DNA from: DAOTWA01 sp963702935
GTDB lineage: Bacteria > Chloroflexota > Anaerolineae > Anaerolineales > Anaerolineaceae
Reading direction: 5' to 3'
Assembly (NCBI GenBank): GCA_963702935.1
Contig: OY969772.1
Coordinates: 2,604,001-2,668,000 of the forward strand
Length of the DNA stretch: 64,000 nt
Shown: positions 32,471-43,042 of the stretch, piece by piece
Position numbering within the stretch: the first letter of the stretch is position 1
Layout: each line of letters starts with the position of its first letter
The notes under the pieces: generated by a model
Databases searched by the model: none
What the model was told of the DNA's origin: nothing
Seen by the model: the letters and a program-made list of their open reading frames with translations, nothing else
Translations under genes and position numbers: made by a program

Positions 32471-34957
32471 ATGCGCTTATCCATTAACTCTTCATCGATT
32501 CTAACGACTTTATTCACCCCTCTCCTCTCAGTCTGGTTGAAGTGGTACGGCCGGTCGAACACGCCGAAGGTCGAAGGCACTTTGCGCCTGGAGGAGTTGC
32601 AATTCCCGGTCGAAGTTCTGCGCGATCGTTGGGGCGTTCCCCACATTTTTGCCGAGAATATCCACGACATGCTGCTTACCCAGGGCTACGTGCACGCCCA
32701 GGATCGCCTGTGGCAGATGGACTTCCAGAGGCGCCTGGCGGCCGGGCGGTTGGCCGAAGTGCTGGGAGCAGAGGCGCTGCCGGTGGATCGTTGGATGCGC
32801 ACCCTGGGGCTGCGCCGCGTGGCGGAGCGCGAGCCGGCGCAGCTGTATAAGCGCAACCTGGGGTATTTGGAAGCCTACGCGGAGGGCGTCAATCTGTTCA
32901 TGCGCACTGAGCGCTTGCCGGCCGAGTTCACTCTGTTAGGCTATAAGCCGGAGCCCTGGACGCTCGCCGATTCGCTGTCCTGGGCGAAGGTGGTGGCCTG
33001 GTGCCTCTCCGTGAATTGGGAAAGCGAGCTGCTGCGTACCGCTTTGATCGAGCGCCTGGGGGAGTCAATGGCAGCCGGGCTGGAGCCTCCCCGCCTGGAA
33101 CGCTGGCCGGTCATCCTGCCCAAAGAGCGCACGCCCGAGAACATCCTGCCCCCCTCTGACGATACCCTGCCTTTGGAAATGTTAGGAGATCCCCCGGATC
33201 TGGATGCGTTGCGGAAGGCCGAAGAAGCGCGCCGGTTCACCGGGCCGCCGACCTCGTCTGGCCTGGGGAGCAATGGCTGGGTGGTGAGCGGCAAATTCTC
33301 GACTACGGGCAAGCCCATCCTGGCCAACGATATGCACCTCAGCCTGGGGGCGCCCAGCATCTGGTATGAGAACCACATCGTAGGGGGAGACATCCACGCC
33401 GCCGGCGTCACTTTCCCCGGCGTGCCGGGCGTCGTGGCCGGCCATAATGGGAATGTCGCCTGGGGCATCACCAACGGCTTCGCGGACGTGCAAGACCTGT
33501 ATCTGGAGCGCCTGCGCACCGGCTCATCCGGGAGCCTGCAATATGAGTTCAAAGGCGAGTGGCGCGAGGCAGAGGTGCGCCGGGAAGTCATCCGCGTCAA
33601 GGGCCAGGAGTCGGTCGAGGTCGCGGTGGTGGGCACCTGCCACGGCCCCGTGTTGAGCGATCTGCCCGCGGATCTGGGCGGCGGGAAGACGCCTGTGGCC
33701 CTGCGCTGGACTTCCTTTGAGCCGGACGGGATGCTGAACGGCTTGTTCGGCATGTTGCGTGCCACCAACTGCAAGATGTTTCAGGAGATGCTGCGCGATT
33801 GGGCGGGGCCGGTGGTCAACGTGGTGTGCGCTGATACGCAGGGCAACATCGGCTACAGCTACGCCGGCAGGATACCGGTGCGCGCTAAAGGCGACGGCCG
33901 TTTGCCTGTGCCGGGTTGGAGTGGGGAGTACGAGTGGAGTGGAAACGTCCCGTTCGAAGAATTGCCGCGCCTGTTCAACCCTCCGCAGGGGTACATCGTG
34001 ACGGCCAACAACGACCTGGGCGTGGCAGATTTTCCCTACCCCATCGGGAACGAGTTCTGCGCCGGCGACCGCGCCCAACGCATCGTGGAATTGCTGGAAA
34101 GCCGGGGCTCTCTGAACCTGGCCGTGACCAAAGAGATGCAGTTGGATCAGGTGTCTACTTCGGCGAGAGCCGTGGCGCAGGTCCTGGGCCAACTGGCCGT
34201 AGATGGCCCCGACCTCCAGGCGGTCGTGGAGCTGATGAAAGCCTGGGATGCGCATCTCTCGGCCAATTCTCCGGCGGCTGCGCTGTACGAGGTCTTCATC
34301 CGCCAGTTGATCCAAAAGCTGCTGTCCACCCGCCTGGGCGAGCTGACCCTGAGGGCGGCCGGCAAGGAAGCCGCGCCGCTGCCCGAGGTCGGCAGCATGT
34401 TCGGCGATAAGCTCATGACCTGGCTGTTGGTGATCCTGGAAGACGCGCAGTCCCCCTGGTACGACCTGGGCGGAGGCGAAGATCGCGATACGGTCTTCAG
34501 GCAGGTGCTGGGAGAGAGCGTGGAGCTTTTGCGCGCCCGCTGCGGGCCGCGCATCGAAGACTGGTCGTGGGGGAAGCTGCACACGCTGACTTTTGCGCAC
34601 CTGTTGGGCAGCGTCCCCGGGTTGGAGCAGGTTTACAATCGCGGGCCTTTCCCGGTGGGTGGAGACGCCTCCACCATCTGGGCCCTGTCCAAGCCCCTGT
34701 ACAGCCTGGACGGCGCAGAGACCGTCGGGCCGCCTTACCGCTTCATCGCCGACCTGGGCGACTTGAGCCGTTCCCAAAGCGTATTGGTGCCCGGCCAATC
34801 GGGCCGCGCCGGGAGCCGCCATTACGATGACCAGATCCAGGCCTGGTTTAGCGGCGACACCCACACCCTGCTCTTTACGCGCGAGCAAGTAGACAGCGCC
34901 CTGGAAAGCCGCTTGATCTTGATCCCCCGCGAGACGGAAGAAATGAAGACCGGCTGA
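32471..34957 (+). CDS. Penicillin acylase family N-terminal nucleophile (Ntn) hydrolase
   Basis: About 828 residues from ATG at 32471 (MRLSINSSSILTTLF); earlier in-frame starts lack a ribosome-binding site. LRDRWGVPHIFAENIHDMLLTQGYVHAQDRLWQMDFQRR is the typical alpha-chain start; the autoprocessing/catalytic Ser is in SGLGSNGWVVSG, with PILANDMHL downstream, and the beta-chain PPQGYIVTANN is present. Family members hydrolyse amide bonds of penicillins, acyl-homoserine lactones or other N-acyl compounds. The N-terminal hydrophobic stretch suggests export. It lies 70 bp after sdhB, on the same strand, with no obvious functional link. Confidence 0.9.
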   Translation: MRLSINSSSILTTLFTPLLSVWLKWYGRSNTPKVEGTLRLEELQFPVEVLRDRWGVPHIFAENIHDMLLTQGYVHAQDRLWQMDFQRRLAAGRLAEVLGAEALPVDRWMRTLGLRRVAEREPAQLYKRNLGYLEAYAEGVNLFMRTERLPAEFTLLGYKPEPWTLADSLSWAKVVAWCLSVNWESELLRTALIERLGESMAAGLEPPRLERWPVILPKERTPENILPPSDDTLPLEMLGDPPDLDALRKAEEARRFTGPPTSSGLGSNGWVVSGKFSTTGKPILANDMHLSLGAPSIWYENHIVGGDIHAAGVTFPGVPGVVAGHNGNVAWGITNGFADVQDLYLERLRTGSSGSLQYEFKGEWREAEVRREVIRVKGQESVEVAVVGTCHGPVLSDLPADLGGGKTPVALRWTSFEPDGMLNGLFGMLRATNCKMFQEMLRDWAGPVVNVVCADTQGNIGYSYAGRIPVRAKGDGRLPVPGWSGEYEWSGNVPFEELPRLFNPPQGYIVTANNDLGVADFPYPIGNEFCAGDRAQRIVELLESRGSLNLAVTKEMQLDQVSTSARAVAQVLGQLAVDGPDLQAVVELMKAWDAHLSANSPAAALYEVFIRQLIQKLLSTRLGELTLRAAGKEAAPLPEVGSMFGDKLMTWLLVILEDAQSPWYDLGGGEDRDTVFRQVLGESVELLRARCGPRIEDWSWGKLHTLTFAHLLGSVPGLEQVYNRGPFPVGGDASTIWALSKPLYSLDGAETVGPPYRFIADLGDLSRSQSVLVPGQSGRAGSRHYDDQIQAWFSGDTHTLLFTREQVDSALESRLILIPRETEEMKTG

Positions 34958-35004
34958 CCGGCCCTCAGCGACCCGTAATCCGACTATTGATATCTACATT
35001 GGCA

Positions 35005-35056
35005 AGAAGTGACAGGTGTCCCTAGTGAATCGGGGACACCTGCCACTTCTTTTTTT
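35005..35056 (+). terminator. Intrinsic terminator after the acylase gene
   Basis: AGAAGTGACAGGTGTCCC (35005-35022) pairs with GGGACACCTGCCACTTCT (35033-35050), one mismatch, followed directly by a run of seven to eight T. Confidence 0.9.
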
Positions 35057-35139
35057 CTCTGCAATCCGTAAAATGGACAATGTAAGTTGGATTTGTCGAT
35101 TGTACATAACCTAAATGAATGGATCGAGGAGAATCTCAA

Positions 35140-35757
35140 ATGTCTAATGCAGTAGTGACCCGCAAGGGCAACGTCGTTCAGGAACCTGCTTTTATCAAGT
35201 GGTTGTTCAACAGCCCTTTGGCCGGCTGGGTTTGGCTGATCCCCCGTCTTTGGCTGGGCTGGCAATGGATCCAGGCTTCTGAGCACAAGATCTCGGACCC
35301 CGCCTGGGTACAGACCGGCACGGCTCTCAAGGGCTTTTGGGTGAGTGCGCTGACCATCCCCGCCAGCGGAAAATCCGTCATCGCTTTTACCTGGTATCGC
35401 AATTTCTTGCAGATGATGCTGGATTCCGGCTCTTACACCTGGTTTGCCAAGGTGGTAGCTTACGGTGAATTACTGGTCGGCATTGGCCTGATCGTGGGCG
35501 CCTTCACCGGGATTGCGGCCCTCTTCGGCGGGCTGATGAACTGGAACTTCATGATGGCTGGCTCGGCCAGCACCAACCCGCTGCTCTTCGCGGTAGCCAT
35601 CGGCCTCATCCTGGCCTGGAAGGTATCCGGCTACGTGGGCGCGGACTACTTCCTGCTGCGCTGGATCGGCACGCCCTGGAAGAATACAGAGCAAGACACA
35701 GAAAATTTACCCAGGGTGGGGGTTCCCCAACCGGGCGCGGCTCACGCCGGCGACTGA
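35140..35757 (+). CDS. DoxX/DoxD-like (TQO small subunit type) membrane protein
   Basis: 205 residues from ATG at 35140 behind GAGGAG. Four hydrophobic segments; FLQMMLDSGSYTWFAKVVAYGELLVGIGLIVG and TGIAALFGGLMNWNFMMAGSASTNP are typical of the DoxX/DoxD family, which includes the small subunit of thiosulfate:quinone oxidoreductase. No DoxA partner is adjacent, so the reaction is not established. Confidence 0.8.
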   Translation: MSNAVVTRKGNVVQEPAFIKWLFNSPLAGWVWLIPRLWLGWQWIQASEHKISDPAWVQTGTALKGFWVSALTIPASGKSVIAFTWYRNFLQMMLDSGSYTWFAKVVAYGELLVGIGLIVGAFTGIAALFGGLMNWNFMMAGSASTNPLLFAVAIGLILAWKVSGYVGADYFLLRWIGTPWKNTEQDTENLPRVGVPQPGAAHAGD

Positions 35758-35783
35758 GTAGAAAACACTTCTTCTCCTAAAAA

Positions 35784-35823
35784 AGAAACTAACGCTTCCT
35801 GTATACAGGAAGCGTTAGTTTCT
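35784..35823. terminator. Perfect 40-nt palindromic bidirectional terminator
   Basis: Twenty bases starting AGAAACTAACGC are exactly mirrored on the other strand, centred on GTATAC at about 35803. The A/T-rich flanks give U-runs in either direction. It lies between the convergent DoxX-like and response regulator genes. Confidence 0.9.
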
Positions 35824-35825
35824 GA

Positions 35826-36491
35826 TTATTCGTCTCCTCGCAGGCGCTCGCTGAGGTGGTGCTCGATGGCGAAGGTCGCCAGCTCGATGCGGTTGTTCAA
35901 TTGCAGCTTTTCGAGCACCGAGCTGATGTAATTGCGCACCGTCTTTTCGCTCAGGTTGAGGACCAGCCCGATCTCGGCGTTGGTCTTGCCACGCGCCACC
36001 TGGACGAGCACGTCCAGCTCCCGGTCAGAGAGATCGCTGAAGGCATTTTCCTCCGCTTTCCGCTCGGCTTCTCGCACCCGCGAAAGCAGCCGGGCGGTGG
36101 TGGAAGGATCCAGCAGGGCTTCCCCGCGGGCCGCCGCCGAGATGGCGCGCAACAGCTCTTCGTTGCCCACTTGCTTGAGCACGTAGCCGACCGCCCCGGC
36201 GCGGATGGAGCGCACTACCAGCTCGTCGTCGGCGTAAGAGCTGAGGATGACGACCCGCGATTCCGGAAATCTGGCGGTGATCTGCTGGGTAGCTTCTATG
36301 CCGCCTTCTCCCGGCAAGCGGATGTCCATCAGGATGACGTCGGGCCGCAGGCTTTCCACCGCGCGCACCGCGTCGGCGGCCGTGCCGGCCTCGCCAACTA
36401 CTTCCATATCTGATTGATCGTTGATCAGGGTGAGTAAGCCCAGACGGACGATTTCATGGTCATCGACAAGAAGGACTTTTATTTTGCTCAT
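35826..36491 (-). CDS. NarL/FixJ-type response regulator
   Basis: 221 residues. Receiver domain with VDDHEIVRLGL, phospho-acceptor in PDVILMDIRLPG and conserved Lys in GYVLKQ; LuxR-type HTH with LSDRELDVLVQVARGKTNAE and SEKTVRNYISSVLEKL. Its ATG overlaps the stop of the upstream kinase gene by 4 bp, marking a cognate pair. Confidence 0.95.
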   Translation of the reverse strand: MSKIKVLLVDDHEIVRLGLLTLINDQSDMEVVGEAGTAADAVRAVESLRPDVILMDIRLPGEGGIEATQQITARFPESRVVILSSYADDELVVRSIRAGAVGYVLKQVGNEELLRAISAAARGEALLDPSTTARLLSRVREAERKAEENAFSDLSDRELDVLVQVARGKTNAEIGLVLNLSEKTVRNYISSVLEKLQLNNRIELATFAIEHHLSERLRGDE

Positions 36492-37894
36492 CGCTCATCT
36501 ACCAGGGGGATGTCTAAACTGACCAGCGCGCCTTTCCCGTTAGGGCTGCTGATTTCCAATTGGCCGCCAAGCAGCCGGGCGCGGTCGCGCATATTGCGCA
36601 GGCCGTAGCCCGCCTGGAACTTGCGGGGAATGCCGACGCCGTCGTCCTGAACGGTCACCTTCAGGCGGCCCTGCTCCGTTCGGGCGCAGATCTTCACATT
36701 CCCTGCGCGGGCGTGCCTGATCACGTTGGACAGGGCCTCGTTGACCACGGAGACCACGTGCTCGGCGCGCACCGGCGAGAGCACATCGATGCCCTCCAGG
36801 TCTGTGGTCAGGGTCACGTCTACCAACGAGCGAAAGCGCGGGTCTTCGGCCAGCTTGCGCAGCAATTCGGGCAGCGGATCTTCGCTGGGATTGACGTGCA
36901 GGTCGCTGAGGTTCTGGCGCAAATCGGTGATGGCGTCGTGTAAGACGTTTACGGCTCTCTCCAGGCGATTGGTCAGCTCCTCGCTGCCGTTCGAGGCCAG
37001 CTTTTGTGCCGACTGCACCAGCAGGCCGGCGGTGTAGACCTTTTGGATAGCGCCGTCGTGCAGCTCGCGCGCCAGGCGCTCGTGCTCGCTGGCCAGCACC
37101 TGCTGTTGCTGCATGGCTTCGATCATGCGGGCCGTCTCCACGTTGAATATTTCCAGCCCGCGGATGATGGCTACCAGCAGAGCCAGCCCGATGATCGAGC
37201 GGAAAACCGGCGGGGGAATCCCCAGGGCAGCCGTGAAGACCTGGCTGTTGATCACGTTGCCGGGAAAGAACGGGATCGGATCGACCAGGAGTCCGCTGAA
37301 GATGGCGTATAAGCCCAGCATAATGCCGGCAAAGCGCAGCATATTGACGATATCCGGTACGTTCAGCGGCGTGATGCGATGATAGGTATGCTTGCGCAGG
37401 CCATAACCGGCCAAAAAACCGCCGGGAACGCAGATGAAGTAACGCGCCAGCGCATCGGACACGTTTGTCCACACGTTGAAATCCGGCAGCAGAATGGGCA
37501 GCGGGAAATAAACCACGAAGATCCAGACGGCCAGCAGGGCCGGAGGAAGCAGATGCAGCCAGCGCATGCGGCCCAAAGGCCGCAGCAGGGCCACCCCAAA
37601 TTCGAACAGAAACGCGAACGAGACGGCCAGGAGCAAGAGGTGCAGCCTGTGCAAGAGCTCGACGATGCCGGGACTCAAATAGGCCGCCTGTATGGGGATG
37701 AAGAAATCGCCCCATTCGTGCAGCCCATGGGCGAATCCGAAGGCCGCCAGCCAGCTCAAGCTGCGCGCCAGGTCGAGGCGTGAATAACTGCGGGATTGCA
37801 GGGCGATCACCGCTCCCAGGAGGAAGAAAACCAGCCCATAGATAAAGTAAACCAGAACTTTGTTGACTTCGAAGAACGTGCTGATCGTTTCCAT
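36488..37894 (-). CDS. Membrane-bound sensor histidine kinase (HisKA_3 type)
   Basis: 468 residues. About seven hydrophobic segments occupy residues 10-240 in place of a periplasmic sensor domain, then a helix with the phosphorylated His in RLARELHDGAIQKVY, and a HATPase domain (VVNEALSNVIRHARAG; VQDDGVGIP; YGLRNMRDRA). A 7TM-type input suggests sensing in or near the membrane. ATG at 37894. Confidence 0.93.
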   Translation of the reverse strand: METISTFFEVNKVLVYFIYGLVFFLLGAVIALQSRSYSRLDLARSLSWLAAFGFAHGLHEWGDFFIPIQAAYLSPGIVELLHRLHLLLLAVSFAFLFEFGVALLRPLGRMRWLHLLPPALLAVWIFVVYFPLPILLPDFNVWTNVSDALARYFICVPGGFLAGYGLRKHTYHRITPLNVPDIVNMLRFAGIMLGLYAIFSGLLVDPIPFFPGNVINSQVFTAALGIPPPVFRSIIGLALLVAIIRGLEIFNVETARMIEAMQQQQVLASEHERLARELHDGAIQKVYTAGLLVQSAQKLASNGSEELTNRLERAVNVLHDAITDLRQNLSDLHVNPSEDPLPELLRKLAEDPRFRSLVDVTLTTDLEGIDVLSPVRAEHVVSVVNEALSNVIRHARAGNVKICARTEQGRLKVTVQDDGVGIPRKFQAGYGLRNMRDRARLLGGQLEISSPNGKGALVSLDIPLVDER

Positions 37895-38032
37895 AGGAAT
37901 GAGAGAATTATACCTTTAATTGACTGGATTAAAATCCCTGAGAGGCATTGGTTAAAACCAATCCAATATGATATAACTGAGGTGTTTGTGAGATGAATTG
38001 TTATCGGGGGTGTTTGGAGGAGGGAGCATAAG

Positions 38033-38686
38033 ATGGCAATCGTAAGCGAAGCCCGTGAAGTGAGAGGTTTTGACGAAATTTCCCTGGAGGGGTTTGGGCA
38101 TTTGTACGTCGAGCAAGGGGACGTGGAAGGTCTGACCATCGAAGCCGACCAGGAGCTGCTGCCCCACATCAAGACCGAGGTAGTCAACGGCCGGCTGGTC
38201 ATCGGCTACAAGAGCTGGTTGGACCGTATCTTGCTGTTGCCTTCCGCAGATCGAAAAGCTGATTTTCACGTGAAAATGAAGGCGATCAAAGCCGTGCGCA
38301 TTTCCGGATTGGGGACGCTGGACGCCGCACGCATCCACAGCGGGCAGTTGGCCCTGGATGCCAGCGGCTCGGGTGAGTTTCGCATCGCCGAGCTGCAAGC
38401 CGATGAGCTGCAAGTAACCGTTTCCGGCTCGGGACGCTACAAGCTGGCCGGCAACGTGAGCCGGCAGTCGTTGAACGTGAGCGGCGCCAGCCAGGTGGAC
38501 GCCCTGGACCTGGCCAGCCAGCAGGCCGTAGTGCGCATCAGTGGGACGGCCGAGGTGAACATCCACGTTCAGCAGAGCCTCGACTTGCACATCAGCGGCT
38601 CCGCCAAAGTGCGCTACCAGGGCAGCCCGCAAATGACGCAATCCATCTCGGGCATCGGGCAGGTGGAGAGGGTCGAAGGCCACTAG
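38033..38686 (+). CDS. DUF2807 (head GIN domain) family protein
   Basis: 217 residues. The sequence is a run of short beta-strands with recurring V-SGSG/ISG-A motifs (TVSGSGRYKLAGNVSRQSL, RISGTAEVNIHVQQSLD, HISGSAKVRYQG) as in DUF2807, a right-handed beta-helix-like domain. No signal peptide is visible, unlike most members. ATG at 38033 follows GGAGGGAG. Next gene on the strand is a small membrane protein. Confidence 0.85.
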   Translation: MAIVSEAREVRGFDEISLEGFGHLYVEQGDVEGLTIEADQELLPHIKTEVVNGRLVIGYKSWLDRILLLPSADRKADFHVKMKAIKAVRISGLGTLDAARIHSGQLALDASGSGEFRIAELQADELQVTVSGSGRYKLAGNVSRQSLNVSGASQVDALDLASQQAVVRISGTAEVNIHVQQSLDLHISGSAKVRYQGSPQMTQSISGIGQVERVEGH

Positions 38687-38713
38687 AGCGGGTCTTCGTG
38701 GGGAGGTGTGAGG

Positions 38714-39373
38714 ATGAATACTGGAAAAGCTCAAAACGAGATCGCCTTGATCGCCGGCCTGGTACTGGTGGCCCTGGGGCTGATCTTCCTGTTCGGCCAG
38801 GTATTTTCCGTTCCTCTGGGCCACTACCTGTGGCCCTTCTTCATTATCTTTCCCGGCCTGGCTTTCTTCGCCGGCATGGCCCTGGGCGGGAAGGCGGCTG
38901 CGCCGCTGGCCATTCCGGGCAGCATCATCACCATGACCGGGGTCGTCCTGTTTTTCCAGAACGCTTTCGACCTATGGGCAAGCTGGGCTTACGCCTGGGC
39001 CTTGATCTTCCCGACCGCGGTGGGGCTGGGTCTGTACATTCTGGGCCAGCGTATCGGCGATCCAAACCTGCGCAAGGTTGGCGCGCGCATGGCGCAAGTA
39101 GGCGTGATCCTTTTCCTGGTTTTCGGCGCCTTTTTCGAGTTCATTTTCTTCCTGAGCGGGGCGCGCCAGGGGGCGGCCGCCCGGCTGGTCTGGCCGGTGT
39201 TGTTGATCTTGTTGGGGCTTTACCTGCTCTTTTCCCGCGGAGCGGCTTTCAAAGCGCGCCGGGAAACGCCTCCTGCGGTGGTGGACGTCGCCCCTTCGGC
39301 GGAACTCCCCGGAGCCGGATGCGACGGATCATTTGCCGCCGTCAGCTTGACCTTGCCAGATTGGAAAGTTTAA
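38714..39373 (+). CDS. Multi-pass membrane protein of unknown function
   Basis: 219 residues from ATG at 38714 behind GGGAGG. Five to six hydrophobic segments (IALIAGLVLVALGLIFLFGQ, YLWPFFIIFPGLAFFAGMAL, GVILFLVFGAFFEFIFF, LVWPVLLILLGLYLLF) with the repeated WPFFII/WPVLLI pattern seen in LiaI/LiaF-like and DUF5668-type proteins. Such proteins often accompany GIN-domain proteins, which is the case here. Confidence 0.75.
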   Translation: MNTGKAQNEIALIAGLVLVALGLIFLFGQVFSVPLGHYLWPFFIIFPGLAFFAGMALGGKAAAPLAIPGSIITMTGVVLFFQNAFDLWASWAYAWALIFPTAVGLGLYILGQRIGDPNLRKVGARMAQVGVILFLVFGAFFEFIFFLSGARQGAAARLVWPVLLILLGLYLLFSRGAAFKARRETPPAVVDVAPSAELPGAGCDGSFAAVSLTLPDWKV

Positions 39374-39479
39374 AGTATAGTCACCCAAACGTTTCATGCG
39401 CTGGACGTTCCGGCGAATTGTGCGTTAAACGGATAGATCCATTTCAAGACCAACTCGATGCCTGGAAATAACACAAGCT

Positions 39480-42400
39480 ATGTTATCCGAAACCGAACCC
39501 CAAAAATCGTGGCTTGATCGCCCTATCTCCTCTTTCCTGCCGGCGCTCAATGTGGAGACGCTGATCATCGTCCTCATCCTTGTCCTGGCGGTATTCAGCC
39601 GCCTGTATATCCTCGGCGACCGGGTGATGAGCCATGACGAGACCAACCACGTCGTGCCTTCCTGGGAGTTGTTCCAGGGCCAGGGGTATCGCCACGATCC
39701 CGTGACCCACGGCCCGCTCCAGTTTCACCTGATCGCCTTCACTTTCTTCCTGCTGGGCGATAGCGATTTTACCGCCCGCCTGCCAGCGGCGATCTTTAGC
39801 ATCGCGGCGGTGGCGGCTGCGCTGTTCTTGTTCCGGCGCTACCTGGGGCGTATTGGCTCTTTGCTGGCCGGCTTCATGTTCCTCATCTCGCCGTACATGC
39901 TCTTTTATGGGCGCTATACGCGCAACGAGGCCTTCATCGAGCTGTTTGGGGTGGTGATGTTGTTCTCGATGCTGGCCTATCTGGAAAAAGGCCAGAAGCG
40001 TTACCTGTACCTGTTTACCCTGACGTTGGTCTTGCACTTCACCGCCAAGGAGACCGCCTACATTTATGCGGCTGAAGCGCTGCTCTTCCTCATCTTGCTG
40101 TTGCTCGAGCGCGTGACGCGCATCTCCTGGCCCCACGCGGAATTCCTGCGCCCCTTCATCTTTTCTGCAATTGCGGGAATGCTCTTGATCGGGGCAGTGC
40201 TGGGAATCGGGGCGATGACGCACAAGACGGTCGAGGCTCCGGCGGCTACGGCTTCCCCCAGCCCAACGCTCCCCTCGGCGGGGACGACTTCGCTGCTGAG
40301 CCAGAACCTGCTGCCGCTCGCGCTGACGGCTCTGGCGTTGGTGGCCCTGCTGGCGGCCCTGTATTTCCTGGTGCGCGGCCTGTCGCTGGCTCGCATTCGC
40401 CAGGAGCGCTCCTTCGATCTCCTGATCCTGCTCGGCACGCTGGTCTTGCCGCTCCTGGCGCCCTTGCCGATCAAGCTGCTGGGTTTCGACCCGTTGGATT
40501 ATTCCAGCCTGGGTATCCTGCGCACGGGGATCACCGTGCTGGTGCTGGCCGCCATCGCGGCGGCCGTCGGGTTGTGGTGGAACCCGCGCCTCTGGCTGGG
40601 CAACGCGGCCATGTTCTATGACCATCTTTATCGTGCTGTTCACCACCTTCTTTACCAACGGCATGGGCTTTGTGACCGGCCTGGTGGGAGCCTTGGGCTA
40701 TTGGCTGTCCCAACAGGGGGTGGAGCGCGGCAGCCAGCCGATCTATTACTTCGCGCTGATCCAGGTCCCCATGTATGAATACCTGCCGGCCCTGGGCGCG
40801 CTTCTGGCGATCTTCTACGTGCTGCGGGATTGGCTGCGCAGGTCTCGCGCCGAGCGGGCCGCACTCAGCCTGGAACTGGACGACCCGCAAGACGCCGGGG
40901 AACCCGAGATGGGGGATGGCATCTCCGGGATCGCCGCGTTGCAAGAGCCGGACGTTCCTTCGGAATACGAGCCGGACGAGATTCAGCCCGCCGCGCCGCT
41001 GGTGCAGAAGCCGCCCGTGATCGGCTTGCTGATCTTCTGGTCGATCTCCAGCCTGGTGGCCTTTAGCGTGGCCGGCGAGAAGATGCCCTGGCTCACCGTG
41101 CACATTGCCCTGCCGATGATCCTGGCGGCCGGCTGGTCGTTCGGTCGCCTGATCGAGAGCACCGATTGGGCCAAAGTGCGCGAGCACAGAGCCTGGCTGG
41201 TGATCCTGCTGCTGCCGGTGTTCTTTGCCAGCCTGGGCGGCGTCTTCGCTTCCCTCCTGGGCACGGCGCTTCCCTTCCAGGGCAACGATCTCACCCAGCT
41301 CCAGGCGACGGCCACCTTTCTGACTTCGGCGGCCGTGGTGTTGCTGAGCGCCTGGGGCCTGTTCAGCCTGCTCAAAGACTGGCCGGGGCACGTCGTGCGG
41401 CACGTCTTCGCCCTGGCCTTGCTGGCCGTTCTGGCCGTCCTGACCATCCACGCTTCGATCCTGGCCAACTACATCAATTACGACACGGCGGAAGAGTATC
41501 TGGTCTACGCCCACGCGGCGCGCGGCCCCAAGGACATCCTGGCGCAGATCGAGGAGATCTCGAAGCGCACCACCGGCGGGTTAGACATCGCCGTGGCCTA
41601 CGACAACGAAAGCCTGTATCCCTTCTGGTGGTATTTGCGCGATTACCCCAATAAGGTCTGGTACACCGACCAGCCCACGCGCGAGCTGCGCAACGATCCC
41701 ATCATTCTGGTGGGAGAGGGCAACTACAGTAAAGTCGAGCCGATCGTAGGGGACGCCTACGACGTGTTCGAGTATACGCGGCTGTGGTGGCCCAACCAGG
41801 ATTACTTCAACCTGACCTGGGACCGCCTGTGGGGTGCGATTGCCAACCCTGCCATGCGCTCGGCCATCTTCCAGATCTGGCTCAATCACGATTACACCCA
41901 ATATGCCCAGGTGACCAACGACCCCAACCTGACGCTGACTACCTGGCAGCCTTCCAATAAGATGCGCATGTACATCCGCAAGGACATCGTCGCGCAGATC
42001 TGGAACTACGGCGTTGCGCCGAGCTCGCAAGCGGCCGTCGTCGCCGACCCCTATGCGCAGGGCACCATCAGCTTGAGCGCCGACCAGATCATCGGCAGCG
42101 CGGGCACCCAGCCCGGCCAGTTCCAGTCTCAGCGCGGCATCGCCTTCGCCCCGGACGGTAGCCTTTACGTAGCCGATACGAACAACAACCGCATCCAGCA
42201 TCTTTCGCCGGATGGCAAGCTCCTCCAGGAATGGGGCACCTTCGGGGACACCAGCACCGGCCAGGCAGTGCCCGGAGGGCAGTTCAACCAGCCCTGGGGA
42301 GTGGCCGTTGGGCCGGATGGCTCGGTGTATGTCGCCGACACCTGGAATAACCGCATCCAAAAGTTTACCGCCGACGGCAAGTTCGTCCAGATGTGGGGCT

Positions 42401-42969
42401 ACTTCGGCCAGGCCGAACAGCCGGACGCTTTCTGGGGGCCGCGTGAAATCGTGGTGGACGCTAAGGGCCACGTGTATATTACCGACACCGGCAATAAGCG
42501 TGTGGTCATCTTCGACTCGGATGGGAATTACCTGGCCCAATTCGGAGGCACGGGCGCGCAGCCCGGGCAGTTCGACGAGCCGGTGGGCATTGCCCTGGAT
42601 AAAACCGGCAACGTCTACATCGCCGACACCTGGAACCAGCGCGTGCAGGTCTTCGCTCCGGACGCGACCGGCCTCAACTTCACCTCGCTCGCTTCCTGGG
42701 ACATCTCCGGCTGGTATGGCCAATCCCTGGATAACAAGCCCTATATCGCGGTGGACAGCCAGCAGCACGTCTTTGTGACGGACCCGGAGGCGTACCGTGT
42801 GCTGGAGTTCAGCGACAAGGGAGACTTCATCCGCGCCTGGGGAGATAACTCCACCGGCGCGGACGGCTTCGGCCTGCCGGACGGCATCGCGGTGGACGCC
42901 CAGGATCACGTGTGGGTGAGCGACGCCGCCAACAACCGCATCATGCGCTTCACTCTGCCGGCGCAGTAA
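39480..42969 (+). CDS. Agl23-like membrane glycosyltransferase (GT39 type) fused to C-terminal NHL repeats, one-base frameshift near 40620
   Basis: About 1162 residues once one surplus G in TTCTATGACC at 40620 is ignored; the span is a multiple of three plus one. The N-terminal part (RLYILGDRVMSHDETNHVVP) carries the conserved acidic motif of the PMT/ArnT-like fold, with more than ten transmembrane segments in both frames, and resembles TIGR03663 (flippase activity-associated protein Agl23). From about 42085 the C-terminus forms five or six NHL repeats (GIAFAPDGSLYVADTNNNRI, GVAVGPDGSVYVADTWNNRI and so on), a beta-propeller outside the membrane. Likely transfers sugars from lipid carriers to a surface acceptor. 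Confidence 0.85.
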
Positions 42970-42990
42970 GGGTTAGGATGGGTAAAAACG

Positions 42991-43018
42991 GGAGGGACGC
43001 ACGGCCGTGCGTCCCTCC
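42991..43018. terminator. Perfect palindromic terminator
   Basis: A 28-nt exact palindrome, GGAGGGACGCACGG and its complement, is followed by TTATTTT on the plus strand. It ends the glycosyltransferase gene and serves the convergent phosphoesterase gene. Confidence 0.88.
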
Positions 43019-43042
43019 TTATTTTAATGTTGCCGGGTGGTC

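Noticed and set aside
33524..34888. A 454-codon open frame antisense to the acylase gene
   Set aside because: A shadow of the conserved plus-strand hydrolase; no ribosome-binding site or motif.
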